From Annulohypoxylon bovei var. microspora (lineage: Eukaryota > Ascomycota > Sordariomycetes > Xylariales > Hypoxylaceae): a DNA stretch of 64,000 nt. The stretch spans positions 355,814 through 419,813 of the forward strand of contig MU405221.1 of assembly GCA_022836615.1 (NCBI GenBank). Direction: 5' to 3'. The notes under the pieces are model-generated. The model searched no databases and was not told the DNA's origin. It worked only from the letters and a program-made list of their open reading frames with translations. Positions 1 to 12,856 of the stretch are shown here, in pieces; positions within the stretch are counted from its first letter, which is position 1, and the number at the start of each line of letters is the position of its first letter. The position numbers and the translations under genes were made by a program.

Positions 1-2414
1 ACTTCGTCGAAGAGAGTTTCATTCGAGATCCTCTTCAGGACGACGATCTGCCCTTCGAGCTGGCTGTGCCACCGCCCCCTACGACGGAGCAATATCGCTC
101 ATCTCGGACGCCAGCTCTAAGTTCACGAGCTACGAGAGCGGCCAAGCGCAATCATGATGAGTTGGATAATTCCATCTCCCCGACTACCCAGTCATTCAGG
201 GCTACCGATCTGGAGATGTCCTCTGCGCGTAACTCGCGTGCTGCGACGCCGGCGTCCAACTTGCGCTCGAACAAGAAGCCTCGAGCAGGTTTACGTGTGA
301 AGAATTCGTGAGTTTCTACCCTCTATCATTTTTCCTATCACCTATCACCTATCTATCGTTTGCCGTGCTGCGTCGTGGTTCTTTTTCCTCGCAGCGTGGT
401 TTGACCGATACGCTGTGCTGTCACAAAGCAAGGCCCAGCCAAGTGGCGATGTGGCACCACATGATCTCACGTTGGGCCAAACCCAACTTCAGCACGGACA
501 CTCTCACTCTTACCAGATAGATCCGTATATATGTTTACTGCAAGGGAATATTCACTAACGAGAGCGTGTTTTTTGACGACAGACCGATGAAAAAGAAGGG
601 TACTTCTGCGGGTATTCCTCGTAGCAATGTTGATCGACCGAGCCCTGTGAGCTTCGGACCTCCTCATAATCAGGTAAGCAACCAAAAAAAAAATCAATCT
701 AATTATCCCCATTCCCTTGCAGAAAAGACGCATTCCTCATCTGCGACACATATCGCGATGTGTTCTTGTGCGGGTTTTCTCCCACCGTGGGCCGGGGGAG
801 GCTTAGTTAGCCCTAATACCTCAAACGCGGGATTCAGATGGTGGCGATTGGATCCTTCTTGTTCCCGCTTGGGCCGAAACTCTGCTACGTCCGCTATCTG
901 CGATGATTCCCATGTTCACTGCTGACGACATCCACTAGGACGATAACGACGACTCCTGTTATACCTGCGGGGGTAATGGTGAGCTTGTCTGCTGTGACGG
1001 ATGCAACTATTCTTTCCATTTCTTATGCATCGACCCTCCTATGGACGAGGGCCGCATGCCTGATGAATGGTATTGTAATGAGTGCAAGCACCGATATTCC
1101 CCGCCGTTCGGTGGCGAGTACCAAGGCGCCTTACGTTCGCTCTTCACCGTTCTTGATAGAAAGAACACGAGAGCTTTCCGTCTTCCTGAAGATGTTCGCG
1201 AACTTTTCGAGGACGTACGAACAGGACCAGAGGGCGAATACGAGGAAGCAGTACCTCCTAAGCCTAAGTGAGTACAATTTACTCGTATTTTCTATTACTA
1301 TCTAGCTAATACGCGACATTTTTAGGACAAGCAAGAAAGGTGTTGAGGAAGCCTTTGACTTTTTCAAGGTCAAGAATGCAGATGGCCCAGTATTATGCTT
1401 CCACTGCCACAAGGCAACTTCGGAGAATCGCCCGATGGTTCCATGCTCGGTATGCGGTCTTAACTGGCACCTCGAATGTCTAGATCCGCCTCTGGCTGTT
1501 CCACCGGTTCCTCGAACCTGGCGATGCCCTTGCCACGTCGAGGATATGCTAGCCGAGCTTCCGGAAAGACTGGCCCCGGCGCATCGCCATCGCAGGATCA
1601 AGAACGTCCCAGTCATCGAGCACAGCTACAACAGAGGAATGGCCAATGATGGCTGGATCGAAATCGACAACGACGATAGCGAAGATGATGCGCACGCTTG
1701 GCGAAAGCACAAGGGCTTTGGCCGTATCCATCGATTGTCTGCGAAGGGCATTAAGCAGGACTTCATTTCTCGGTAAGATAGCTTCGTCAAATACTGGAGC
1801 TCCTAGGATGCTAATCTCTTGAATAGTATACGAGAAAAGCGTGGGCTCAATGCTACGCCGGTTAGCACAGCTAGCCCTGCTCCTGCAGTTCAGCCCAGAG
1901 CTCGAACTCTAGAAGAGCAACAAGCAGCCTTAAATCTCGCTCAGCTGGCTAGAGGAGGTGATGGTATGGATTTACTATACCAAGCCATGATAGTACGTCA
2001 AATCACAGTTTTTGTATAGGATTTTGCAGCTAACGATACAAATAGACTCAAGCCAGTCCAAATGTCGTCTCTTTGATGGCAAGTGGAGATGCCCAACGCA
2101 TTGCCTTGGGCGAACTATCCTCAGCTGATACTACGTCCCTTGAAGCGATGCTCGCTCAAGCTGAATCCTTAAGCCAAGGTATTCGTCAGCTCCTAGTCCA
2201 CAGAGGGAAGCCGACTTCAGAGACTGCGGCAGACGACACGACGCCCAAGGCAACGAAGCAAGAAGTTTCTCGACCATCGAATAGCCCCAAGGGCCACGCT
2301 ATAACTACACCCAAAGATGGCAAGCGATGTATCGCTACCAAAGATACTACCCGTGATACTGACGTTGAGGATCGCAAGCCTGCCATAGACGGTTCTTCAA
2401 TGCAGATCGACTAA
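1..2414 (+). CDS. rco1: Rco1-like double PHD-finger protein, 5' end outside the window
   Basis: Six visible exons: 1-307, 583-673, 939-1267, 1326-1772, 1827-1992, 2046-2414 (TAA). They join in frame to about 568 codons, and the frame is open to the left edge, so the start codon is missing. PHD finger 1 lies in exon 3 (CYTCGGNGELVCC, then HFLC, then WYCNEC), a clean C4HC3 pattern. It is followed by a conserved segment on a large tyrosine- and proline-containing linker (FRLPEDVRELF). PHD finger 2 lies in exon 4 (LCFHC, PCSVC, WHLEC, WRCPCH). Two PHD fingers in this spacing are characteristic of Rco1, the subunit that with Eaf3 directs the Rpd3S histone deacetylase to methylated H3K36 in transcribed genes, in the nucleus. 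The first two introns (275 and 265 bp) are unusually long for this window. The tail is Ser/Thr/Lys-rich. Family call is good; orthology to Rco1 rather than another double-PHD protein is inferred from layout. Confidence 0.83.
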
Positions 2415-5400
2415 AAAAACTCACTTCCATATGAGTTTAGCGCATATGCCGATGTCTCCTACTGTGTTTGGACTCGGTTGTAGTGGAGCTTGGTCTGTTC
2501 TAGATGCAGATCCATGGTTTCAAATTCTACAAGACGAGTACCGTGGAAATTACAGTGTCACATCGACAGTTTTAACGACTATTAATCTTTACCATCCCAT
2601 TTGCGACACTACCACGAGTCGCCACCGCCTTTTTGGTCCCGAGACTCCCAGGATCGCCGGTTTCCTTAATAAACGCTGGAAATCTGTTAATTTGCAAAAT
2701 GGTTCTTTGAGCACGTTCTATTCCGAGAATTCCGAATCACCGACAACTCGAAGTTGTCAACAAATTCAAGCTGCCGATAAACTCATTTGTTCAAGGCAAT
2801 TTCGCGTAGACTAGATCACAGGCCACAGTGTATCACGTCTTCAGCCCTCTCCCAACAGCAGGAATAGAAGGCTTCCTGCATCTTGGCCTGCTGTATTAAT
2901 ACTCTCGACAGGGAGAAGCATACGTGCACGCAGTCGGGCCAGAGCAGGAAGGGGCAGTACCTAAGACAGGCAGGTCATGGCCTTTTGAGATCGCAGAATT
3001 CACTTTTTACAACAGTTTCGTTCTCCATGTTCATATTTGTAAGGGCCTATCTACATACATCTGGTCTTCTTTCAACGCGCCTTCAGGCTGCTAGAAAACT
3101 TTCAGCCTCGAGGGAAGGGGAGTTTAGAAAGTAACCAGTTCACGGCGTGTTTGCAAGGCCCGACTTCGATTCGTTTCCTCCTTTTTTTTCATTTGCATTC
3201 CGTTACTATTCCCAGAGCCTGTCTGTCGACGGTACAACAGCAGCAGGAAGCAGCAGTGCAGAGGAGAAGTGAAGAGGAGAACTAGACCACCCGAGTGGTT
3301 AGGCGGAATTTGCAGAATTTGCGGATCGGCGTTTTATGCGAGGGGAATGGGAGAGAAGAGAAAAAATGGATCGCTTAGAGCTACGCCTACTACTTTACCT
3401 ACTACTACTTACTACTATAGTCGCCAGCCAGTCGTATACTAGCAGTAGGAAACGCAGATTTTTTTTCCCATTGATAAGTGTGCGCCTTAAGGCTTAATCT
3501 ACCAAACCTGACGAATTGTGCATGTCTTCGTAGTAGTAAGGAGGCAGGGAGGGCAAGGCAAAGTAAGCTAATATGTATGTACCTATAGCTAGCCAGCGCC
3601 CAGTCTCCCCCTTCCCCACCCCGGTGTGCGCTCCGGGGCGACCTACCTGGCTTGCTATACGTCCCCCAGCTGACGTGGCTGCCGGGCAGTGGGCACCACC
3701 TCTGGTACCCTTCTTCCTGTCACTTGAATTTTCTTAATTTTTTTTTCTTTCTGGGCTTGCCCGACCGCATTCTTGTTTCGGGTAAGGGGGGATGATCCCG
3801 GGGACGCGGTTCGTCGGGTAGGGCAGCCTTGGGGAGGAGGCTTCCTTTTTTTTTTTTTACGCCTGGCTAATCGCGCGTGTGTGACCGGTCTGGGCTGTGA
3901 CATTGTCTCTGGGCCCGGGACTGGGAAGGGGGTCGGTGTAGGTCCCGATGAAGGGTTGGGTGTCTGGTAGGGCGTGGTGAGTGCGGTATGGATGTACGTA
4001 TATCGGAGATGGTAGATGCTTAGTTGACTAGTTTGCGTGATGGGTGAGCGGGTGGATAGATAGATACTACGTGTAGGGCAGGTAGGCCGACATGACCACT
4101 GCCTAAAGTGCATTGAGACAGTATATGGATGCAATGGTGAAAAATCTTTAAGGGAGTCGTGTAGGTTAGACCAGGAGTTGTATCGTGTATAGTCTTGATG
4201 TACTTGTGTTCCCATCAAGCCAGTCTATCAACATACCTCAGGTAGTTGGGTAATTCTATATAATTGTGTCTTCGATACTCTCTCGGTCTCCCTATATCTG
4301 TCCACCCCTCGCAACACTAATAATAGCATACCTATTCACCGGTAGGGAAAGGGAGTTAAATATTTCGCCGGCAAGATCGGGCAGGAAAGCCCCGCCGATC
4401 CAACTTCGACTCCTGTCAGACGTTTATAATGATGTAATGTATACTCGGGTATGACAGAGGATCGCATGGCTTTCACTAGCAAAGAACAAGAAAAGCAAAA
4501 GAGCAGGGAAGGCGAGGGATTCGGCGATCCCTCGAGACTTATCCTGCCATATCGTCGGTGTTTGCAGAATCACACCGAACCGCAGATATGCTACGAGGAT
4601 ATACTAGGATCGTCGTTCTATGCTGAGTCATGTTGCAGAAGTGGTGACAACATTAAGAACCGACTACGAGATTGGAGAAAGAAAGAAAAAAAAAGCCTCT
4701 CACCGCCATTCAAAACTCGGGTGTCACGAAAAAAGCAAACACGAGATAGAGGTAAGTAGTACACTCGATAATAAATTCATTCGTCTCTTAAGCATATTTT
4801 TCCTATCCATTTACTTCACTAATGATGTAGTCCCTTCAACTCTAGAATTCGTAGGCGATGCAAATCCTCTCCCTTGCTTACGATGGGGTTGTCACGAGAG
4901 CCGAACTGAAAGAGCAATACAAGCAAGTCTTCAACTGCAACAGAGCGTTCTGCAATAGAAGGTTCGAGTTCTCCGCACGCATCATTTGTCCTATTCCACA
5001 CCTGCTTCGTAAACCATACTTGCTTTTCTCTATATCGTCTGGAAACTGAGTCGAAGTTCGAAGAATCCGGGTAAACTTCAGTTCGTCCACGTGGAGCCCT
5101 AACTTTGTACAAATAACAAACGTGGCGAAGTAGCCCTCCGCCACGGATGCTTCCTCCAAGTGAAAAAAAGTCGCCGTGAGGTGAAGCCAGCCGATCTCTC
5201 ATCCATCATCTGCTGCTGCGGAATCACGAGTCGAGATAGGCCACGTCTAAGAATTGTGTAGGGGGGTACAGTATAATGAGAGTAACTGTACGGAGATCCG
5301 AGATCCAAGTACTGCTAGGGTGGTTTCCAGCCCTCCACAGCGTACAAGGCCGAGCTGCTAGCTGGGTCTCGGCGGATCAACCACAACTGCTTTTGCCACA

Positions 5401-5564
5401 CAAACTTGTAAATATAAATCAAATATGTCAAGCCAACCAACTCCCATATCTGTACAATCGTGCAATCCGGGAAAGTGGATGCACGAGGGTGTAGATACGC
5501 ATCTAATCTCATGCGAAACAGTCAAGAGGACGTATCAGATTATCTCTGAAGTCATGGGTCAGCA
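2415..5564. other. Convergent intergenic region, no supported gene
   Basis: This spacer lies between the stops of the Rco1-like gene and the PUF gene. It holds 3' UTRs, homopolymer T and A tracts, and short ACTACTACT-type runs near 3390-3420. Open frames reach 187 codons (3655-4218, minus strand) but are basic, low-complexity and without splice or domain support. A D-arm-like motif resembling a tRNA A box is present at 3287-3306, without a B box. Confidence 0.6.
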
Positions 5565-8500
5565 TCATCGGAATTCAGGTCGAGGCGACCTCTTCCTTTG
5601 AGGGGGTTGACCTACGCGTCCGCGCCTGGCGTTGACTGGTTGCTCTTGCATGTAAGGCATAGCATTGCCGTACCCGTAACCTCCCATGTTCACTCCCATG
5701 TTGAAACCAGGGGGTGCATAACCGGCAGGTGCCCCAGGCGGTTGAATAGGGCTACCGTTTGCTGCGTTCTGGCCACGATATTGATCCATTTGAGGGCTTC
5801 CGTTGTTATAACCTCCGAAGCCCGCTTGCATAGGTGGGAAATAATTGTTCATCGGTGGCGTTCCACGTGGGAGCATGTTCTGCTGGTACTGCATCTGCTG
5901 GAGGTTCACTGGTGCCATCGATCCACTGGTTGCGTTGTACATCTGTCCCTGAGGCCCGTATGAAGGGAATGCAGACATGCCAGGTTCCACGCTCTCGCTT
6001 CTAGGCGCGGGAAAGCCACCCATATCAAAATTCGAGGCTGCACTAGCAGGGTTCAACGGATTCAGATATTGGTTACTATACTGAGAGTTCTGTTGTACGG
6101 CGGTAGCATTCGATTGAGCCTGACGGGAAGAGGGTCGTTGTCGTTCGGTCGACGCGTTGTTACCCACAGAGTGATCGCGGGATCCACCTCCCCCACCACC
6201 AGTTCGAGTAGATAGACCAACTTCATCCATTAGACGTTTATAACCTTGATTAGGTTGCGCCTTAATGCGCACGAGAACACTTTTTACGTTCTCAACCACC
6301 TGACCCCTGATGCTCTCGTCAAAGAACGGCGTCGTGAGGACCTTGAAAATCAGCGTAGCACCACAAGAGTGATCGCTCAAGATAGCCTCCAAAATCTGAT
6401 CTTTGGGAGTAAAGAACAGAGCCTTAAGAATGGTGTCCCTTGCCTCCGGCTCGGCCTTTTGGTTAATAACCTTCAGGACGGTAAGATAGGCAACTTTGTG
6501 CGTGCAGAGATGAACGAGATAGGGGACAAGCTGAGGAGCCAGAACGCTACGTCGCTGAGGGAACGTGCACGTGTCCAAGAACCAGGTCAACAGAAGAGCG
6601 CCGTTGGCATTGGTAGCTAACTGGACACTGTGGAGGGCAATAGCAGCAGCGAGCATTCTTTGTTGGTCTTTAGTGGCGTGGTGACTTTCAAGACAGGCTC
6701 GCATCGCTCGAGCGCCGTACCGACCTTGAGCAACTTCCCACATCTTGCCGAGCATGGTTTCGAAGATGAAATCATTGAACGGAGCACCAAACTTGAGACA
6801 TCCTTGCAAAACATAGTTGCCATATTGATCCAAGAACAGCGGAATTGTATACGCCCTCAGATGCTGAACAATCAGTGTCATCTGGTGGGGCGTCTTGCAA
6901 ACATCAATGATCTTTTGAGCTGCCCATGTTCCATTCTTGTGGACGCCAATTTCAGCGATGTGAGGGGCAATATTGGCTAACATGAGATCTCGGATGTTGT
7001 CTGAGCAGTGCTCAAACAATTTTTGAACAACCGTGTTGCCCAGGTAATCTGAAGACAGCTCCGCGATTTCAGAAAGCATCTCAGTTGCAATATGCTCAAT
7101 TTCACCCTGAGACAGGCTTTGGTTGTCAATGCGCTTTCGAATATCTCTCAGCTTTGGTGCGTCATGGACCCTAGTATGTGTGGGCTCGCGAACCGGGGGG
7201 ATCTCATCAGCAAAAGAGTTGAACTGAATAGCTTGCTGAAGGTTGTGAGAAATACGGTAGGTATCATCGTCGGTCGCGCCGAAAGACTTGACAATTTGAA
7301 GGATATCCCCTGTCATGTCACGTAAAGGTGGAATGACCGGTGCTGCATTAGTTGTGTTCGAAGCGGTTGCCCCGTTATCGCCTGCAGGGCCGGCGGTGCC
7401 AGGGGTAGTTCCATCCTGACTCTTCGCGAACGGATCGGGGCTGGGACTCGGGAACACCCCATCATGGCCAGGCGTGTTCGACGCGGAAGGCGGCTTGGCG
7501 AAGTTGATTCGAATAGGACCGGCTCCAGGGAAGATCTCCTTGCCGTTCATGCTCGCCTTCGCCGAAATAGCGCTATCAACCCTTTCGAAGTTCACAAAGC
7601 CGCAGTTCTTGTGCGTCAACACCCTTGCGGACAGAATTGGACCGTACGACTTAAACATTTCGGTCAGGGTTGACGTAGTGGTAGACGTTGGTATACTACC
7701 CAGCCACAAAGCACTCGTAGGACCCTCGAGACCAGCCTCTTCTGCCGTCAACAAACCGTTGTTCCGACTGTTTGACCTGCCTAGGTTCATCCCGGCCACG
7801 GCTGCGGGGAGGTCGTCAAATTCTTTCTCCTCCGGCAATCGAATTTCGGCAGCTGTCATCGAGCTATCAAGGCGAGAGGGAGTAGGGTAGTAGTTTCGCA
7901 TCAATCTTGAACCAGCCCCTTGCAGCTCCAAAACACCAGCCGTTCGAGCACGTGGTCGAGTGACCGATGCTTGGGAAGCAAATGCCTGCAGTCCCTGGAC
8001 GGCCAGATTGTGACTGTGAATAGCAGCGTTAGTAGCAGCTAGCTGATCCTGTAGATGTGCGGCATATTGGTTCTCGAGGGCCAAGCTATCGTCGTCGTAA
8101 TCATCCTCCTCATCTGCATACTTGTCCTTGTTGTTGACAGAATAAGAACGGAATCGGTTGTTAGCTTGCTTGGTGAAGTCAGCAAGACCAGGTAGGTAGG
8201 GTGTGGCCAACTGGGCGCGAGCTGGCTGCGGAGTCTCGGCTAGACCTAGATAGTCAAGAGTTCTCATATGAACATCATTGTCTCCGGGTCCTTCTTTCGA
8301 AAACGCAGACTGAGCTGGCGAGCTTGGCCCATTTGATCCAATGCTTGCTATGCTGGCGAGAGTATTACCCCTGTCACGGCCAGTTGGGTTCCATGTGCTG
8401 AAGACTGAAGGGCCGAACGGCGAACTACTCCCAGGCCCGTGGGAGAAGGGGCTACGTTGCGGCATAGAACCAGCTCGGAGCCTTGACAACAGGTTTGAGG

Positions 8501-9161
8501 ATCGAGCTGAGTCCGGCGGGTCCAGACCTGGAGACGGTGACTTAAACGGGCTCTGGGACGGCGTCGGCCGGGTCGATTGGGAAGAAATCGAGGGGATATT
8601 AAGAAGACCATTTCCTATACCACCAGCGGGGAATCGAGATGGGACAGTGCCTGCTCGCGCACGTCGCGTCGAGGGTAAGCTGTCTGGGGTAGGCAGCTGG
8701 GCGAAGTCGGGAAATCCATCAGTTGGGGACTCGGGAATGTTCTCTCGCAAAGGTGTTGAGTTCCCACTAGTCGGCGGGCCGAGCCAGGGGTTTCCTGACA
8801 ATCCAGGAACACCTTCTTGAGCTTGAATTTCTCTTGCTCTAGATCGGAACAGTCAGACACATCTCAGGTGAAAAAGGTCGGGTAAAGCTAGAATTTCAAA
8901 AGGGGTCAATGGAACTTACCTCTTGGAGAAGAGTCTACTTGAACCAGCAGTCTCGTGCGAAGGAGAACCAGCCCCGGAACGCGTGGTACCTGCCATCTTA
9001 CCAGGCGGGTTCAAGACACCAGACAAGCCGAAGGGGGATCTGACGGAAGATGCGCCGGGCGAGTCAAGCGGAGTTATGTTGGCGGTGGGCGAAGTAGAAC
9101 GACCGTTGGCTGATTTAGGGGGGTAGCCAATAGTCAGATGTTCAGATCTAGCAGTGGACAT
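5565..9161 (-). CDS. RRM plus PUF-repeat RNA-binding protein (Puf1/Jsn1-Puf2 type)
   Basis: Two exons, 8920-9161 and 5565-8838, with an 81-bp intron (donor GTAAGT, acceptor CTAG), give 1171 aa. The start is the ATG at 9161; the long second frame has no ATG of its own near its 5' end, and joining at phase 2 restores one frame. Domains: a long Ser/Pro-rich N-terminus; an acidic patch and a short helix-forming stretch; an RRM at about 455-530 (LWLGSIP as RNP2, CGFVNF as RNP1); PUF repeats at about 640-950; and a Gln/Asn/Gly/Met-rich tail. This order matches budding-yeast Puf1/Jsn1 and Puf2, cytoplasmic regulators that bind 3' UTRs, many of mitochondrial and membrane-protein mRNAs. Only the first three repeats keep the canonical N-x-x-x-Q base-reading pattern (NTVVQ, NGTWAAQ, NYVLQ); later ones read R-A-M-R or N-G-A-L-L. 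The spacer upstream is 5.6 kb. Family certain; exact orthologue not assigned. Confidence 0.93.
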
Positions 9162-12100
9162 TATCGATTATTCATCCGACCCTCATCAGGAGTAGCAATA
9201 ATAAATGCTCTCCACGGATGATAGTAATGGGCAGTTTTACTTCGTATAGTAGTAAATAGGTAACGAAGCCGAAAGAATTCGGAATGACGTGATGTCGAGT
9301 CGAGCAGGCGACTTTCTATACTTCTCGTCCTATAGTAATTTCAACGACCAAAGCGACGGGGTTTAACCAGCCACACCAGCGATCGCTAGACGTGCTCGGT
9401 AGATTAAATAGTCGCACACGAGGTCGTAGGAGAATAGTATCCTAAAGGAATGTGTGTGAAGTGTTGAAGGTAGTAATCCCACAAGTTGCTGTCTGTCTCT
9501 ATTGCGGCTACTTTGGGTTATTACAATGAGGCGAGCGACCGGGCTGCGAGCGAGGTCGAAGCGGTGTTGATTTGATAGAATATTGAAATAAAGGGTCGAA
9601 GGTAGAAAAATACAAGGAATGTCGTAGACGAATTATTCCGAGGACGATGTCCGAGTCGAATTGGGACTGAGATAATGATTCTGACGAAGGACGGTTTTTT
9701 TTCGATTAGCCTTCCCTCTTTTTTTTCTCCTTCCTAGACGAAAACCCCCTTGAAGAAGAATTGGTGGGAGGGAAAGAAAAAAAAAGAACGGCCTGTCGGG
9801 ACGGAAAACAAGTTGACCAAACAAGATCAGGATCAATATACAGGCTCCATTAAAGATCTACGTATGATCTAGAGGCGGGGGAAATATGAAGGAGACTTGA
9901 GCCTGGAGAAGGGCATAAAAAAAAGGGAAGAAGGAGGAAGGTTGGAGAGAAGACTAGGTAGACAAGACTGTGTAGTGATTCTCAGGAGAGGTTCAAAGAA
10001 GAAGAACGGACGGGTACGAAAAAGTACAGGGTACGAATTGGGTGTCTGGGAGCGCGAAAGTTGAAGTGCAGCAGGGAATGAGTGAAAGGTGGAAGGTACT
10101 ATGGGTTTTTAGTGGGGACGATGGCCTCTTTCCTAACATATTCACCCAGTTAGACCAGTTTTAGTTACGAGTACCCGTATTCTACTGTGCCTATTCTGTA
10201 TTACATAAGTATTTTATAGTACTATGCTTGTACCCCGCTTAGCATTTTACAGCAAAGATCCCTATTAGGTCCATACTGAGAATGACATAACTGGTACCTC
10301 CCATGTCCAAGTGAAGCACCAACAATCCAAAGGCACATGTGGACTTTGAAACAATGAGATCGCCCTGATCAACTAAAGAGCCCTCTCTTTTTTTTCTCCT
10401 CTCACCTTTTTAGTCTCTTCATACATACGTACGTACGTGTGTCCTTTTTTCTTCCTCTTTTTCCTTCTTCTTTAATTCGTCCATATTAATTCCAATCATA
10501 AGGCGGGTATGTAATGATTAGTTATACCTTCGTGTGATACTAATAATCAAATATCGATAAATACATTAAACTTATAGATGCAGCTAAGAACCAGCTTCGG
10601 GATTTTTTGCTTCTTCCGCAATATACAGTATATTCAGATATATTATATTCTTGATTAAACCACGCTAGGATTAATTGAGTCGCTTCATCAGGCGCTTCCA
10701 CTTGTCCCTTTCTTCGGTTTTCTCGAAACAGGGGTAACCGGCGCATGATTGGAGAGAAGCAAGTTGTGGGAGAAATTTAAACAACCAGGCCACTCTCCGT
10801 TTAAGCATCAATACCGATTTGGCAGTTTAGACAGAGAGAGAAACATGTGTCCTGTGCAAGCTTGCCCAAGCATGTCGGGAAAGGCGCGGTAGTGCCCCCC
10901 AGTACTAACCAAGTAGACGAGGTAGACGAGGTAGACGAGAATGACGACATCTCACCCAGACAACCAGAACTGCTCTATTTCGGTGCTGTCCAATGCTATC
11001 GTACCGGATTCCACCTACCTATGCACTATGTACTATGTAGGAAAACAAGACACTGGGTCCGACTCTCGCTACGGGTTCTACGGTTCTTATCCTGTTTGGC
11101 AATCCGGCTTTTGGCAACGGTTCTCCCCACAATGTGTCTATCCAATCCACGTCGTTATCATCATTCCATAGCTGCTTTAGCCATGCCGGACTCCTATTAG
11201 AGAAGCAACACGGATTATCCCAAAGACCCTTCAGCACGTATCACGCAAAATGTGATACGGACACCCGAACCTGGTATACAGCAATTGGAACCTCAGAACA
11301 CCCTAGTAGAAAAGAGAGCTCATGTACTACCGTTCAATGTAGTATGTGCCGTACTTGGAACTCGAAATGGGCAAGCCAGACTAACATGCTGTTTAAAATC
11401 TGCTTCAAACTGACAAGCCATCAACATATAAGTGCTCAAAGCGGGACGAAGCATCTAGTGCCTTTCCTTTTTCGGAAGGAGAGTTGTGGCACACCCCCTG
11501 ACGTCGCATGGGAGAGGAGGCTTCATGTAGATGAAGGGGGCCGTCCTTCGAATCTGAGCCTCTCTACCTAGGTAGGCAGGTTGTAGAGATGCGACAAACT
11601 ACCACGAACGACATCTTAAACTCCCTACTTAGATAGCGAAGACAGGACCGGGTTACACGTTACCACTGAGGTTTTCATTCTATTCTACAATTCTACATGC
11701 CACATCTCACACCTACATGTAGTCAAAGCAACGTGGCACTGCTATCTCGAAGTCGATCCCTGGAAAGTTTGCTCGATTAGCAACATCGAAGTCTATGCAG
11801 GCGGGATTTTATCACGAGGCAGACAAGCACTGAGTAAGGTTTCATTGTAAGTCGTCAGCACATTGATGGGTTTAGCCCAGCCGTCCAGCTACCTATCGTA
11901 GGTCAATCGTAAGTCAATCCTTAAATTCAGGGGTAGTAGTAGATGTCTTAGCAATCGGCGGTTGTCTAGCATGTCTTAGATACGTACATACATCAGTAGA
12001 ACCATTCAACGTTTGCAGTACATAATCGGATCGACCTGTCGACTAAACCTTGTCAACAGCTGCAGCGTGATAATGTTTCCCCAGAGCTTCTCGCAACGAC

Positions 12101-12772
12101 ATCCCATCATTCTTGGTAGAAGACGACGTGCTCTCGACCCTGGTCTCGCTGACTGGCATGGATGTCGCATTGTGGCTTACGAGCTACCTAGATAGCCCTT
12201 CCACTACCGCCTTAAGATACGCAACTATTATTTCATGCTGGAGTCGTCACTGGGAGCCGAAACGCCAATCAACGGTCCAGACGGCATCGGAGGGGGATCT
12301 GCCTATAAAATCTGAAACGTCGCCCTCCAAGTTTCCCTCCAATCCAACATAAATACTCATGAGACTCGATTGGGCCACCGGCAAGCCACCCTGCAAGCTT
12401 AACAACTCGACGCGAAACCTTTCACACCACATTGGACGAAGGCGCAAATCTTGGCTTGGTGATTGATATCTTTCCACGTAAACTGTACCACCTTGATAAG
12501 TTTTTTTTCTCTCATCCTATCCGAAGTCCCTGAGGCGAGATGAGAGGGTTGGTCAGTCGCGTGGGTTTCTTCTACACGGCTGCATAAGACCCACCGTTGT
12601 AACATTGGAAAGCTGATGTTCAGGTACCATGGGAAGAATCAGGGCAATATAATTCTCCAGCAAGTGAATCACGCAACTACTACTGAATTATTGATATGAT
12701 AAAAAGAAACAGAGACTATAATCACATTTTATCAGAAAGACAAAACGATTAACGAGAAAAAAGGAATCGACA
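9162..12772. other. Intergenic region upstream of the PUF gene
   Basis: This is probably the promoter and a long 5' leader of the PUF gene, with purine/pyrimidine tracts around 9700-9970 and 10380-10470. It includes an alternating ACGTACGT run near 10427-10438 and a 9-bp tandem repeat at 10911-10938. Short open frames (up to 145 codons) show no domain or splice support. I see no gene. Confidence 0.55.
10911..10938 (+). repeat. Tandem repeat, unit GTAGACGAG, three copies
   Basis: Three adjacent copies of a 9-bp unit are visible. Read in one frame they give Val-Asp-Glu repeats, but the surrounding frame is not a convincing gene, so this is called a minisatellite. Confidence 0.8.
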
Positions 12773-12856
12773 TGGCGAGGCTGGGAGTCGAACCCAGGTT
12801 TACACGGACCAATGTCATGACCACAACGTGTTGTACTACCGTTATACTACCTTGCC
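12773..12856 (-). tRNA. tRNA-His (anticodon GUG) with a short intron
   Basis: On the minus strand an 84-nt cloverleaf can be folded. The acceptor arms are GGCAAGG and CCTCGCC (one A-C mismatch at pair 4), the D arm is GTA/TAC, and the T arm is CTGGG-TTCGACT-CCCAG. The anticodon stem ACACG/CGTGT pairs perfectly only if about 13 nt (TCATGACATTGGT) are removed after base 37, which places GTG in a normal 7-nt loop. An intron at 37/38 is the standard position for nuclear tRNA introns. The mature length would be 71 nt with discriminator A. It stands alone between the PUF and Vps18 genes. Confidence 0.88.

Noticed and set aside
2431..2814. 127-codon frame right after the Rco1-like stop
   Set aside because: Lies in the expected 3' UTR; composition unlike a folded protein and no recognised domain.
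3655..4218. 187-codon minus-strand frame
   Set aside because: Basic, Pro/Lys low-complexity sequence over homopolymer tracts, with no domain, splice or codon support, in a convergent spacer.
4819..5202. 127-codon minus-strand frame with a genuine ATG
   Set aside because: No recognised domain, overlaps other open frames in the opposite direction, and sits in the 3' flank of the PUF gene.
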